8,730 nucleotides of DNA from Chloroflexota bacterium (GCA_005881235.1 VBEQ01000011.1:1-8730); one strand, 5' to 3'; shown: positions 1 to 7,483, counted from the stretch's first letter. A program made the numbers and translations. Notes: generated from the sequence alone by a model not told the origin.

Positions 1-189
1 AGCCTCCCTAATCGCCGCTTGGATTTGATCTATGACGTACCGACCGGCGATCTGGACTGCCTCCCAACGTATCGCGCGGAGCACTCCTTGAGACTGGAGG
101 ATGCCTGAACCTTCGCGGATAGTGTCCGCGCGCATTGATGGTTTGGAGGGATATCCAAAAAAGACGGCCGGAACCACGCGCACCCCCAT
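1..189 (-). CDS. N-terminal part of a putative TIR/deoxyribosyltransferase-like fold protein (cut by window edge)
   Basis: An open minus-strand frame starts with ATG at 189-187 and stays open to the left edge, giving 63 residues. What is seen: a hydrophobic strand ending in VFFGYPS (residues 9-15), a helix with ADTIRE (21-26), then an RWE element followed by GRYVIDQIQAAIREA up to the edge. This order of strand, YPS turn, helix, W-E and a G-R-x-I-D-x-I helix resembles bacterial TIR-like or nucleoside 2-deoxyribosyltransferase-like domains, in which an acidic D-x-T and an N-x-N-V-x-E-L-G motif usually follow. Those motifs would lie outside the window, so the fold is inferred from memory of the family only. 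The gene starts 22 bases after the ligase stop, on the same strand, with no obvious Shine-Dalgarno and no terminator between. It may be the tail of the operon or an independent gene. A plus-strand frame over 1-108 is also open but shows no recognisable pattern. Confidence 0.5.
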   Translation of the reverse strand, partial: MGVRVVPAVFFGYPSKPSMRADTIREGSGILQSQGVLRAIRWEAVQIAGRYVIDQIQAAIREA

Positions 190-209
190 TCGAGCAGGCT
201 TGTCGCTAA

Positions 210-222
210 GACTAAGTTAGTC
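210..222. repeat. 13-bp perfect palindrome over the ligase stop codon
   Basis: GACTAA-G-TTAGTC on the plus strand has two perfect 6-base arms and one central base. It includes the TAG stop of the formate-THF ligase gene (214-212). It lacks the GC stem and T-run of an intrinsic terminator. It could be a protein site or chance. Confidence 0.35.
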
Positions 223-1888
223 CGCTAATTCTGCCATTTCGATCGATGTCGATCCGGGTGTAGGCCGGCTCCTTTCCCAGTCCAGGCATCAACTGAATGT
301 CGCCCGCCAGCGCCACGACGAAGCCGGCCCCAGCCGACGGATACACGTTGCGAACCGGCAGCGTGAAGCCAGTCGGCCGGCCCTTTAGGGCGGGGTTGTG
401 CGAGAGCGAGAGATGCGTTTTCGACATGCAAACTGGCAGCATCCCCATGCCGCGCTCGGTCAGCCAGTCGATGCGCTTCTGGCATTCTGGCAGGAACTCG
501 ACATCCGCCGCCCCATAGAGACGCCGAGCCAGCGTCTGGATCTGTTCGCGGATCGGCGTGTCAGGCGCATAGAGCGGCGCGAAGTTACTACCGTTGTTCG
601 TCGCGCCAAGCACCGCCTCGGCCAGCTCGACGGCTCCCTCGCCACCGTGGCCGAAGCCATCGTTGACAACGGCGGCATCGGCTCCGAAATCCTTCGCGAT
701 CTGCGTCAGGAGGTCAAGCTCGCGTTCGGTGTCGGTCGGGAATCGGTTGACGCCTACCACGGCCCGCATGCCGAAGGCCTTGACGATGTCGATGTGGGCG
801 GCGAGGTTCTCGGCGCCACGCTTCAGGGCGTCGAGGTCCTCAACGCCAAGCTTCGCCACCGGCACGCCGCCGTGCGACTTCAGCGCGCGCACGGTCGCGA
901 CCACCAGCGCCGCGGCCGGCCGAAGGTGGCCGTAACGGGCGACGATGTGCGAGAACTTCTCGAGGCCGAGATCGGCGCCAAAGCCCGCCTCGGTGACGAC
1001 GACATCGGCGAGCTTGAGGGCAATCTGGTCGGCCAGCAACGAGTTGTTGCCGTGGGCGATGTTGCCGAACGGCCCCGCATGTACCAGCGCCGGCTGGCCC
1101 TCCATCGTCTGCACGATGTTGGGGAGCAGCGCGTCCTTGAGCAACACCGTCATCGCGCCGGCGACCCGCAGGTCCTCCGCCGTGATGAAGCTGCCGTCCT
1201 TGCGCTGCGCCACGATGATCCGCCCGATCCGTTGCCGGAGGTCTCCGAGATCGCTGGCGAGCGCCAGGATGGCCATGATCTCCGAGGCCGCCGCGATGAT
1301 GAAGCTCGATTCGCGCGGCACGCCGTGCTCGTCGCCGCCGAGGCCGGTAACGATGTGGCGGAGCGCGCGGTCGTTGACATCGAGCGTCCGCGGCCAGGTG
1401 ATGAAGCTGGGACCAACTTCGAGCTGGCCGTGAAAGATCGCCGCATCGATTACGGCCGCCAGCAGGTTGTGCGCCGCCTCGACGGCGTGGATGTCACCGG
1501 TGAAGTGGAGGTTGATTTCCTCCATGGGGACGATCTGCGCCATGCCGCCGCCGGTGCCACCACCCTTGATGCCGAACAACGGCCCGGTCGAGGGCTGCCG
1601 CAGACAGAGCGCAACGTTGGTCCCGATTCGTCCGAGCCCCTGCGTCAGGCTGATCGCGCTCGTGGTCTTGCCCTCGCCCGCCCGCGTCGGCGTAATCGCG
1701 GTGACGACCACCAGCTTTCCATCCGGTCTGGTTTCGAGGCGCTTCAGGGCATCGAGGCTGATCTTGGCCTTGTACGGGCCGTAGGAGATCATCTCCGAGT
1801 CCAGCAGACCGAATTCCCTGCCAACCTCCAACACCGGTCGCAGTCTGTGAGGCTGAATGGTTTCGAGCGTCTTTGCTGCCTGACTCAT
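212..1888 (-). CDS. fhs: Formate--tetrahydrofolate ligase (10-formyl-THF synthetase)
   Basis: This cytoplasmic enzyme interconverts formate + ATP + THF and 10-formyl-THF + ADP + Pi. In a demethylation pathway the reverse reaction would release formate and make ATP. The 558 residues are the usual bacterial length. The ATP loop TPTRAGEGKTT is at 66-76 with Lys74, and RQPSTGP starts at Arg97. Further signatures are IVPMEEINLHFTGDIHAV (about 118-135), GPFGNIAHGNNS, VTEAGFGADLG, NRFPTDTE, GRPTGF and a C-terminal AGDIQLMPGLGKEPA. Departures from the common bacterial consensus are Arg69 in the loop (usually Pro), Gln98 (usually Glu), a GGGTGGGM stretch (usually GGAAGGGY) and PGLGKEPA (usually PGLPKxPA). 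The ATG at 1888 is preferred over the longer open frame because it overlaps the upstream stop as ATGA, has AGGAGG four bases before it, and gives the family N-terminus. The identification is secure. Confidence 0.96.
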   Translation of the reverse strand: MSQAAKTLETIQPHRLRPVLEVGREFGLLDSEMISYGPYKAKISLDALKRLETRPDGKLVVVTAITPTRAGEGKTTSAISLTQGLGRIGTNVALCLRQPSTGPLFGIKGGGTGGGMAQIVPMEEINLHFTGDIHAVEAAHNLLAAVIDAAIFHGQLEVGPSFITWPRTLDVNDRALRHIVTGLGGDEHGVPRESSFIIAAASEIMAILALASDLGDLRQRIGRIIVAQRKDGSFITAEDLRVAGAMTVLLKDALLPNIVQTMEGQPALVHAGPFGNIAHGNNSLLADQIALKLADVVVTEAGFGADLGLEKFSHIVARYGHLRPAAALVVATVRALKSHGGVPVAKLGVEDLDALKRGAENLAAHIDIVKAFGMRAVVGVNRFPTDTERELDLLTQIAKDFGADAAVVNDGFGHGGEGAVELAEAVLGATNNGSNFAPLYAPDTPIREQIQTLARRLYGAADVEFLPECQKRIDWLTERGMGMLPVCMSKTHLSLSHNPALKGRPTGFTLPVRNVYPSAGAGFVVALAGDIQLMPGLGKEPAYTRIDIDRNGRISGLT

Positions 1889-2175
1889 GCTTCCTCCTGC
1901 GCTGGATTCATCAGCTTCGATCTCGGGTTCGCCGCATCGAGTTCCTTGACGAGCGTGTTCGCGACCTCTTCCGCCGAGCCCGCCCGCTCCTCCGTATCGC
2001 CCCAACGCCACGCCTCGAGGTACGAATCCATCTCGGTCGATCCGTCCTTCATCGCGAAGGCGTCGATCGCCGCCTGGAAGCGGTCTGGCAACATGCGCTT
2101 CACCTCGCCGCTCTCGTCCCAGGCCTTGATTTGTGCCGGGATGTGCTTCCAGAACATCACCTGGTACTTCGCCAT
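1885..2175 (-). CDS. Small 'virulence factor' family protein (Pfam Virulence_fact-like), function unknown
   Basis: A 96-residue soluble protein with no signal peptide or membrane segment. It starts MAKYQVMFWKHIPAQIKAW, then has MLPDRFQAAID (about 28-38), a YLEAWRWGD element and a Glu-rich helix carrying VANTLVKELDA. The W-K-x-I-P-A-Q-I-K start, the LP-x-R-F-x-x-A-I-D helix and the W-x-W-G turn match my memory of the small Pfam family named 'Virulence factor'. That name is historical and says nothing about the activity. Similar small genes are often found beside MetF, corrinoid methyltransferase and DUF1638 genes, which suggests a role in C1 or corrinoid metabolism (inference). ATG at 2175 shares one base with the DUF1638 stop (TGATG). 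A GTG at 2178 in the same frame is an alternative start adding one residue. GAGG lies 7 bases upstream of the ATG. The stop overlaps the ligase start as ATGA. Confidence 0.8.
   Translation of the reverse strand: MAKYQVMFWKHIPAQIKAWDESGEVKRMLPDRFQAAIDAFAMKDGSTEMDSYLEAWRWGDTEERAGSAEEVANTLVKELDAANPRSKLMNPAQEEA
1893..1898 (-). promoter_or_regulatory. Strong Shine-Dalgarno of formate-THF ligase
   Basis: AGGAGG on the minus strand lies four bases before the ATG at 1888, inside the 3' end of the upstream gene. It decides the ligase start against the longer upstream-open frame. Confidence 0.8.
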
Positions 2176-2762
2176 CACGCAGCCTCGACGAGCTCGGCGA
2201 GCCGGGTCTCCAGGTCACCGAATCCGACGTGTCGCACCTCGAGCGGCAGCCCGAGATAGGTCGCGATCTCCTGTGCCTTTTCCTTAAGACGAGGGTCCAC
2301 AAACTGGGCGAGATAGAGAAGGTCCGTGTAATTCTGGAAGTAGACGGGCTTGAGCTCCGGGTAGCGGTCGAGGCCCAGCCCGCGTATGACCGCGCGCTCG
2401 AAGTTACGCACCAGCCAGTCGGTCAGGAAGAACGTGGCCGGACGCTCCTCGGTGATCCGATTGAAATCGGCGCCGGCAAACATCTCGTAGCAGTGGGGTC
2501 CGCGCACCCGGACCGCCCCGTAGCGCTCGAGGACCGGTTCGAGCGCGCCCGCCGTGCCGCAATCGCCGTAAACGACCACAACCTGGCGATAGGCGACCGA
2601 GAGCTGCTCCAGTTTGCGGTCCACGGCCTCGACGATTTTCTTCGGATAGAAGTGATGCATGGCGGGCACGCCATAAATGTCGACATCCCAGCCGTGCTCG
2701 TCCACGATCGTCTTGACCTCTTTGCCAAGGGCGCCACAGATGAGCAGGGCAATGTCGTTCAT
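2175..2762 (-). CDS. DUF1638 family protein
   Basis: A 195-residue cytoplasmic protein with no membrane segment. DUF1638 proteins are repeatedly found beside corrinoid proteins and methylamine-type methyltransferases, but no reaction is established to my knowledge. Visible features are an N-terminal strand with Cys9 (LLICGAL), VPAMHHFYP with His36-His37 (32-40), VVVYGDCGTAG with Asp67-Cys68 (61-72), GPHCYEMF with His90-Cys91 (88-95), and FLTDWLVRNFE (111-121). The paired His and the three Cys in conserved-looking turns suggest a metal or cofactor site (inference). Length and motif order fit the family. The ATG at 2762 overlaps the stop of the RACo-like gene as ATGA, and its own stop shares one base with the next ATG. 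Extending the open frame upstream to 3449 gives an Arg-rich, repeat-like peptide antiparallel to nothing sensible and is rejected. Its place in the operon points to a helper role in methyl-corrinoid chemistry. Confidence 0.88.
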   Translation of the reverse strand: MNDIALLICGALGKEVKTIVDEHGWDVDIYGVPAMHHFYPKKIVEAVDRKLEQLSVAYRQVVVVYGDCGTAGALEPVLERYGAVRVRGPHCYEMFAGADFNRITEERPATFFLTDWLVRNFERAVIRGLGLDRYPELKPVYFQNYTDLLYLAQFVDPRLKEKAQEIATYLGLPLEVRHVGFGDLETRLAELVEAA

Positions 2763-4585
2763 CGCAAGGTCTCCAGCTCGGGAAACTGCAGGACGGAGAT
2801 GAACGAGTCGTTGAAGTCCGACCGCCCCGACAGCTCGACGTACTCGATCTTGTCGGGTAGCTCGAAAGCAATCTGGCGCTCGCGGAAGGAGAGCAGCGAC
2901 ATCTTGGCGCCCTCGCCCGCAGTGTTGCCCACCGACAGGATGCGATCGACGTCGACCGGCGGGACCAGGCCGATGATCTTCGCGCTCTCCGGGTTCAAGT
3001 AGGAGCCGAACGACCCGCCGAGGAGGACCTCGTCCAGGTCGGCCACCGTGACTCCCATCACGTCCATCAACACCTTGATGCCGGTGGCGATCGATCCTTT
3101 GCCGAACTGCAGCTCGCGAACGTCGCGCTGGCTCAGGTATACGTTCTCTGCAAGGAGGAAGGCGCGCACACCTTCGATCGTGATCAGCCGGTCCGAGAGG
3201 GGATGCTCGGGGACCTCTTCCCGGCTGCGCATCTTGCCGCCGGCGTCGAGCAGACCGACGAGCCGAAGCTGTGCGACGGTGTCGACGAGGCCCGAGCCGC
3301 AAATCCCTTTTGGTGGGATGTCGCCGCCGATCACCTGGAGCTCGACACGGTCGCTCAGGGTCACGCCTTCGATGGCGCCGTCGGTCGCACGCATGCCGCA
3401 TCGGATCTGGCTGCCTTCGAACGCGGGGCCGGCCGGCGCCGCGGTGCAAAGGACGCGCTTGACCGAGCCGAGCACGATCTCGCCGTTGGTCCCGACGTCC
3501 ACGAAGACGCGGAGCTTGTCCTCGCGGGCCAGTCCGGTGGCTACGACGCCCGCGACGATGTCCGCGCCCACATACGCGCCGATCACGGGCAGCGTCTGGA
3601 CATAGCCGCCCGGGTGGATATCCAGGCCGACCTCCCGGGAGGGAAGGTAGAGCGGTTCGCGGAATGCGGGCGTGAACGGCATCATCGAGATCGGCGTCGC
3701 GTCGATGCCGAGTAGCAGGTGCAGCATCGTCGCATTGCCGACGACGACGGTCTCGTAGACACGCTCACGCGCAACGCCGGCCGATTCGTACAGCTCCTGC
3801 AGGACCGTGTTCATCGTGCGCTGAATGGCCTCGCGCAGCTCCGCCTTCGCCTCATCGCCTTGCATGCCGTGGCTGATCCGGGAAATGACGTCGGCGCCGA
3901 ACGGGGCCTGGCCGTTGAGCGTCGACCGGACGGCCTCGGCCATTCCCGTCCGCAGATTCATCAGCGTGCCAACGACGGTCGTGGTTCCCAGGTCGAAGGC
4001 GACACCATAACTCTCCTCGCGCGTATCGCCCGCTTCCACCGCGATCAGCTGATCGCCGCCCAGCACGGCCGTCACCTTGAATTCGGCTCCGCGAAGCAGC
4101 GCGGGGAGGGTGCGCAGGACCCGTAGGTCAGCCTTCATATCGAAGCCCTCGGCGGTGAGTGCGTCACGAAGCCGCTCGATATCGCTGCGCTGGTCCTCAA
4201 GGTCGGGCTCAGTCAGCTCGACGAACACCTTCCGGACGTTGGGATCGAGCAGCACCAGCCGGTTGACGCCCATGGTGGCGGCCTTCGGTACTCGGAGGAG
4301 CTCGGGGACCGTGACCGTCGTGTCTTCGTAGACCTTCGCCTGGCACGAGAGTCGCCAGCCCGCCTCGAGTTCGCTCGGCCTCAGTTGCTTTCGGTCGGCA
4401 ATCGTGATCTCCGCGCCGCCCTCGAGCACCTGGACCTTGCATTTGCCGCACGTCCCGCGGCCACCGCAGGTGGAGTCGATTGGAAGCCCGATCCAGTGCG
4501 CGGCACTGAACAACGTCGTCCCCGGTGGTACCCGGGTTGCCTTGTCGAACGGCCTGTAGACGACTTCGAGCTTCTTCTGGATCAT
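2759..4585 (-). CDS. RACo-like corrinoid activation protein: 2Fe-2S ferredoxin + ASKHA ATPase (DUF4445)
   Basis: Members of this family use ATP to drive electron transfer from a 2Fe-2S cluster to Co(II)-corrinoid, restoring the Co(I) form after accidental oxidation. The 608-residue protein has an N-terminal ferredoxin domain with Cys40, Cys46, Cys49 and Cys81 (C-x5-C-x2-C-x31-C), a middle linker, then an ASKHA domain from about 192. ATPase motifs seen are DLGTTT (198-203), VDVGTNGE (362-369), the GPAFEGSQIRCG region (386-397), GICGSGLVD (427-435) and the adenosine motif LGGSFGSYLNP (522-532). Length and order match RACo and related reductive activators of O- and N-demethylases. The likely partner is the corrinoid protein encoded at 6767-7483. 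The ATG at 4585 overlaps the methyltransferase stop (ATGA), and the start gives the typical short lead before the ferredoxin fold. Shine-Dalgarno is weak (AAGGCGG about 10 bases upstream), consistent with translational coupling. Confidence 0.94.
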   Translation of the reverse strand: MIQKKLEVVYRPFDKATRVPPGTTLFSAAHWIGLPIDSTCGGRGTCGKCKVQVLEGGAEITIADRKQLRPSELEAGWRLSCQAKVYEDTTVTVPELLRVPKAATMGVNRLVLLDPNVRKVFVELTEPDLEDQRSDIERLRDALTAEGFDMKADLRVLRTLPALLRGAEFKVTAVLGGDQLIAVEAGDTREESYGVAFDLGTTTVVGTLMNLRTGMAEAVRSTLNGQAPFGADVISRISHGMQGDEAKAELREAIQRTMNTVLQELYESAGVARERVYETVVVGNATMLHLLLGIDATPISMMPFTPAFREPLYLPSREVGLDIHPGGYVQTLPVIGAYVGADIVAGVVATGLAREDKLRVFVDVGTNGEIVLGSVKRVLCTAAPAGPAFEGSQIRCGMRATDGAIEGVTLSDRVELQVIGGDIPPKGICGSGLVDTVAQLRLVGLLDAGGKMRSREEVPEHPLSDRLITIEGVRAFLLAENVYLSQRDVRELQFGKGSIATGIKVLMDVMGVTVADLDEVLLGGSFGSYLNPESAKIIGLVPPVDVDRILSVGNTAGEGAKMSLLSFRERQIAFELPDKIEYVELSGRSDFNDSFISVLQFPELETLR

Positions 4586-5448
4586 CCGGCGGGTACCGCC
4601 TTCTTCTGCTCCGCGCGGAAGGCCGAGATCCAGTTCATGGCGTACTCGTCATGACCCAGCAGCAGATCCGAGGCCTGTACGGCCTTACGAACTTCCGGCA
4701 CCAACGGGTTGGTGATGGCGCAGGTCAAGCCCGCGTGCATCGCAACTGGGAAGAAGGCCGCGTTCAGGATGTGCCGGTCTGGCAGGCCGAACGACACGTT
4801 GGAGGCGCCGCAGATCATGTTGTTCCCGAGTTGCTCTTTGATCAGCCGCATGGTCTCCAGCGTGACGAGCCCAGCCTGCGGATCGGCCGCGACCGTCATC
4901 GCGATCGGGTCGATGATGACGTCCTCCGCGGGGATGCCGTAGTACTTCGCGCGCTCGATGATCCGGCGGGCGATCTCGACCCGCTCCTGGGGGACCATCG
5001 TGATCCCCGTTTCGTCGTTGCTCATGCCGATCACGGCGGCGCCGTACTTCTTGACGACCGGCAGGATCCGGTCCATGCGCTCGTCCTCGGCGGTGACGGA
5101 GTTGACGAGGGCCTTGCCTTCGTAGGCGGCCAGCGCCGCCTCGAGCGCCTCGATCACGGATGAGTCGATGCAAATCGGCACATCCGTCACCTCGCTGACG
5201 GCTTTGATCGTCGCCACCAGCAGCGCCGGCTCATCCACCAGCGGCACGCCTGCGTTGACATCGAGCATCTGGGCACCGGCCTCGACCTGGGCGATGGCGT
5301 CCGACCTGACCCGATCCATCACGCCGGCTTTCATCTCGGCAGCCAGGACCTTGCGTCCCGTGGGGTTGATCCGCTCGCCAATCATCACGAATGGCCGGTC
5401 GCTGGAGATGACGATCTCGCGCGAGCGGGAACGAAGGATAGTTTCCAT
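4582..5448 (-). CDS. Methyl-THF:corrinoid protein methyltransferase, pterin-binding (AcsE/MtgA type)
   Basis: The predicted enzyme transfers a methyl group between 5-methyl-THF and the cobalt of a corrinoid protein. It is a cytoplasmic TIM barrel of 288 residues, close to the AcsE and MtgA size. Seen in order: GERINPTGRK (24-33), the MLDVNAG strand end (61-67) with Asp63 and Asn65, CIDSS (93-97), LVNSVTAE (114-121), IGMSNDETG (140-148), IIDPIAMT (178-185) and GASNVSFGLP (214-223). Asn217 aligns with the Asn that is thought to help protonate the pterin in the Moorella enzyme (Asn199, from memory). A dihydropteroate synthase is unlikely because of the GERIN start and the corrinoid neighbours. 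ATG at 5448 shares one base with the MetF stop (TGATG). An upstream extension to 5541 would run inside metF and is rejected. The direction of transfer cannot be read from sequence. In this operon, transfer from corrinoid to THF is the simplest reading. Confidence 0.93.
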   Translation of the reverse strand: METILRSRSREIVISSDRPFVMIGERINPTGRKVLAAEMKAGVMDRVRSDAIAQVEAGAQMLDVNAGVPLVDEPALLVATIKAVSEVTDVPICIDSSVIEALEAALAAYEGKALVNSVTAEDERMDRILPVVKKYGAAVIGMSNDETGITMVPQERVEIARRIIERAKYYGIPAEDVIIDPIAMTVAADPQAGLVTLETMRLIKEQLGNNMICGASNVSFGLPDRHILNAAFFPVAMHAGLTCAITNPLVPEVRKAVQASDLLLGHDEYAMNWISAFRAEQKKAVPAG

Positions 5449-6401
5449 CAACGGCTTCCGCCGACGGTCGCCAGCGGACTCATGGTTGGCCTCGGGAGGA
5501 GACCGGCGGCCTCGGCGACCTGCACGACGCCCTCCTCCCACTTGATCCCGATCAGGTGGACGCCCGCCACGCCGGGAATCTCGCGCACAGCCTTGACGAG
5601 TTCGACCGCGATCTGGATGCCTTCCTGGGACTGGCGAGCGGGCGGTGTCTTCTCGAGCCGGTCGACGATCGCATCCGGCACGTGCAATCCCGGGACCTTG
5701 TCGCGCATGAAGCGAGCACCGCGAGCCGAACGCGGGATGCCAATCGAGGGAATGATGAAGACCTTGTCCCGCAGGCCGAGGTCGCCCACCATCGACATGA
5801 AGCGTGCGAAGAGCGGCACGTCGAAGACCAGCTGCGTCTGAATGAAATCGGCACCGGCCCGGACTTTCTTCTGGAGCCGGAGCGGGCGGAATTCCAGCGG
5901 AGGCGCGAAGGGATTCTCGACGGCGCCAATGAAGAAGGACGGGGCCTGTTCGAGCTTTCGCCCGCTCAGATAGACACCGCGGTCGCGCATACCCGCGGCG
6001 ACCTCGATGAGCTGCATTGAATCGATGTCGTAGATGCGACGCGCCTCCGGGTGATCGCCGGCGGTCACGTCGTCGCCGCTCATCAACACGATGTTGCGGA
6101 TGCCGAGCGCCGCGGCACCGAGCAGGTCCGCCTGCAGGGCGAGCCGGTTCCGGTCGCGGACGGTCAGCTGCATGATGGGCTCGATTCCTTTCTCCACCAG
6201 GAGGTGCGCTGCCGCCAGCGACGACATGTGGACGTGCGCGCCGGTGTTGTCGGTGCAGTTGACGGCGTCAACCGATCCCCGCAGCACCTCGGCCAACCGC
6301 CAGGTCGCCTCGGGGTCGGCGCTATTGGTGGACGTCAGCTCGGCGGTGACCACGAAGCGGCCGTCGCGCAGCAGTCCGGCGAGGCGGCTAGGAGCCGGCA
6401 T
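5448..6401 (-). CDS. metF: Methylenetetrahydrofolate reductase, MetF type (MetVF large subunit)
   Basis: A 317-residue flavin-dependent TIM-barrel enzyme interconverting methylene-THF and methyl-THF. Motifs seen: FVVTAEL with Glu21 (16-22), RDRNR (82-86), LMSGDD (106-111) followed by GDHPEA (115-120), GAVENPFAPP (159-168) and KKVRAGADFIQTQLVFD (178-194). The SGDD and IQTQ elements correspond to the folate- and flavin-contact regions of MetF (family knowledge). The directly preceding eight-Cys MetV-like gene places it in the MetVF class of acetogens and relatives rather than the NADH-dependent E. coli class, so the physiological electron partner is open. Its ATG at 6401 lies inside the preceding gene (14-base overlap), with GGGAGG three bases upstream. 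The open frame upstream to 6689 encodes a shadow of that gene and is not part of the protein. In a demethylation route it would run oxidatively, which releases electrons that need an acceptor. Confidence 0.93.
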   Translation of the reverse strand: MPAPSRLAGLLRDGRFVVTAELTSTNSADPEATWRLAEVLRGSVDAVNCTDNTGAHVHMSSLAAAHLLVEKGIEPIMQLTVRDRNRLALQADLLGAAALGIRNIVLMSGDDVTAGDHPEARRIYDIDSMQLIEVAAGMRDRGVYLSGRKLEQAPSFFIGAVENPFAPPLEFRPLRLQKKVRAGADFIQTQLVFDVPLFARFMSMVGDLGLRDKVFIIPSIGIPRSARGARFMRDKVPGLHVPDAIVDRLEKTPPARQSQEGIQIAVELVKAVREIPGVAGVHLIGIKWEEGVVQVAEAAGLLPRPTMSPLATVGGSR

Positions 6402-6762
6402 GGGCCTCCCAACCCTTGGGGGCGACGCCGTCTCGAGCACTGACGAGGTTGATCCACGAGGAGGTGCCCTGCAGCTGCCAGTCGACGGGCTTCTGCAGGT
6501 GCTCGATGTGATCCCTGAAGACAGGCAAGCGCCGCGAGCCCTCCCAGGCTTCGACCCAGACGCAGCGCTTGTCGGGATACACCTCGCAGTTGCCGTTGGC
6601 GCGCACGCCACCGCAGGGGCCGTTACGCAAATTCTTGGGGCAGCGCATCGGGCAGCTGAGGCCGGTCGAATGCAGGATGCACTGTCCACACATGCGGCAG
6701 TCCCACACCGCTTCCTTCAGCGGCTTCTCCACAGCGACCACGAGGCGCTCGATGACGCGCAT
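6388..6762 (-). CDS. metV: MetV-like zinc/iron-sulfur cysteine protein (MTHFR C-terminal domain family)
   Basis: A 124-residue protein matching the 'methylene-tetrahydrofolate reductase C-terminal' family, the MetV subunit of MetVF reductases. It carries eight cysteines in a dense block: Cys22, Cys25, Cys28, Cys37, Cys41, Cys50, Cys59 and Cys67. The core reads WDCRMCGQC (20-28), SCPMRCPK (36-43), NGPCGGVRANGNCE (47-60) and KRCVWVEAWEG (65-75). These ligands could hold iron-sulfur clusters that pass electrons to or from the MetF flavin; cluster type cannot be decided from sequence. It is shorter than fused or larger MetV proteins and appears to be the cysteine domain with a short tail. ATG at 6762 is 4 bases after the corrinoid protein stop, with AAGGGA about 8 bases upstream. 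The 3' end overlaps metF by 14 bases, which fits a tight two-subunit pair. Confidence 0.9.
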   Translation of the reverse strand: MRVIERLVVAVEKPLKEAVWDCRMCGQCILHSTGLSCPMRCPKNLRNGPCGGVRANGNCEVYPDKRCVWVEAWEGSRRLPVFRDHIEHLQKPVDWQLQGTSSWINLVSARDGVAPKGWEAHAGS

Positions 6763-6766
6763 CGTG

Positions 6767-7479
<713 letters not shown>

Positions 7480-7483
<4 letters not shown>

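Noticed and set aside
1..108. Plus-strand frame open from the left edge to TGA at 106-108
   Set aside because: It is open for 35 codons but lies opposite the minus-strand frame starting at 189, which fits a recognisable fold pattern better. It remains a weak alternative for the extreme left edge.
114..130. Inverted repeat CGCGGA...TCCGCG
   Set aside because: It lies inside the partial left-edge coding region, with short arms and no T-run; most likely chance in GC-rich coding DNA.
398..2287. A 629-codon plus-strand open frame antisense to formate-THF ligase and its upstream neighbour
   Set aside because: It lies opposite a gene with clear family motifs. Its translation is rich in Arg, Asp and His with no recognisable domain, as expected from the complement of GC-rich codons.
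1889..2302. A 138-residue N-terminal extension of the ligase
   Set aside because: The extension runs inside the small gene and DUF1638 in another frame and has no ligase similarity. The ATG at 1888 has AGGAGG and gives the usual length.
2133..3002. A 289-codon plus-strand open frame
   Set aside because: Antisense to DUF1638 and the RACo-like gene, both of which show intact motifs; no domain is seen in the translation.
2763..3449. Upstream extension of the DUF1638 frame to 3449
   Set aside because: It overlaps the 3' third of the RACo-like ATPase gene in another frame and gives an Arg/Pro-rich peptide typical of a shadow frame.
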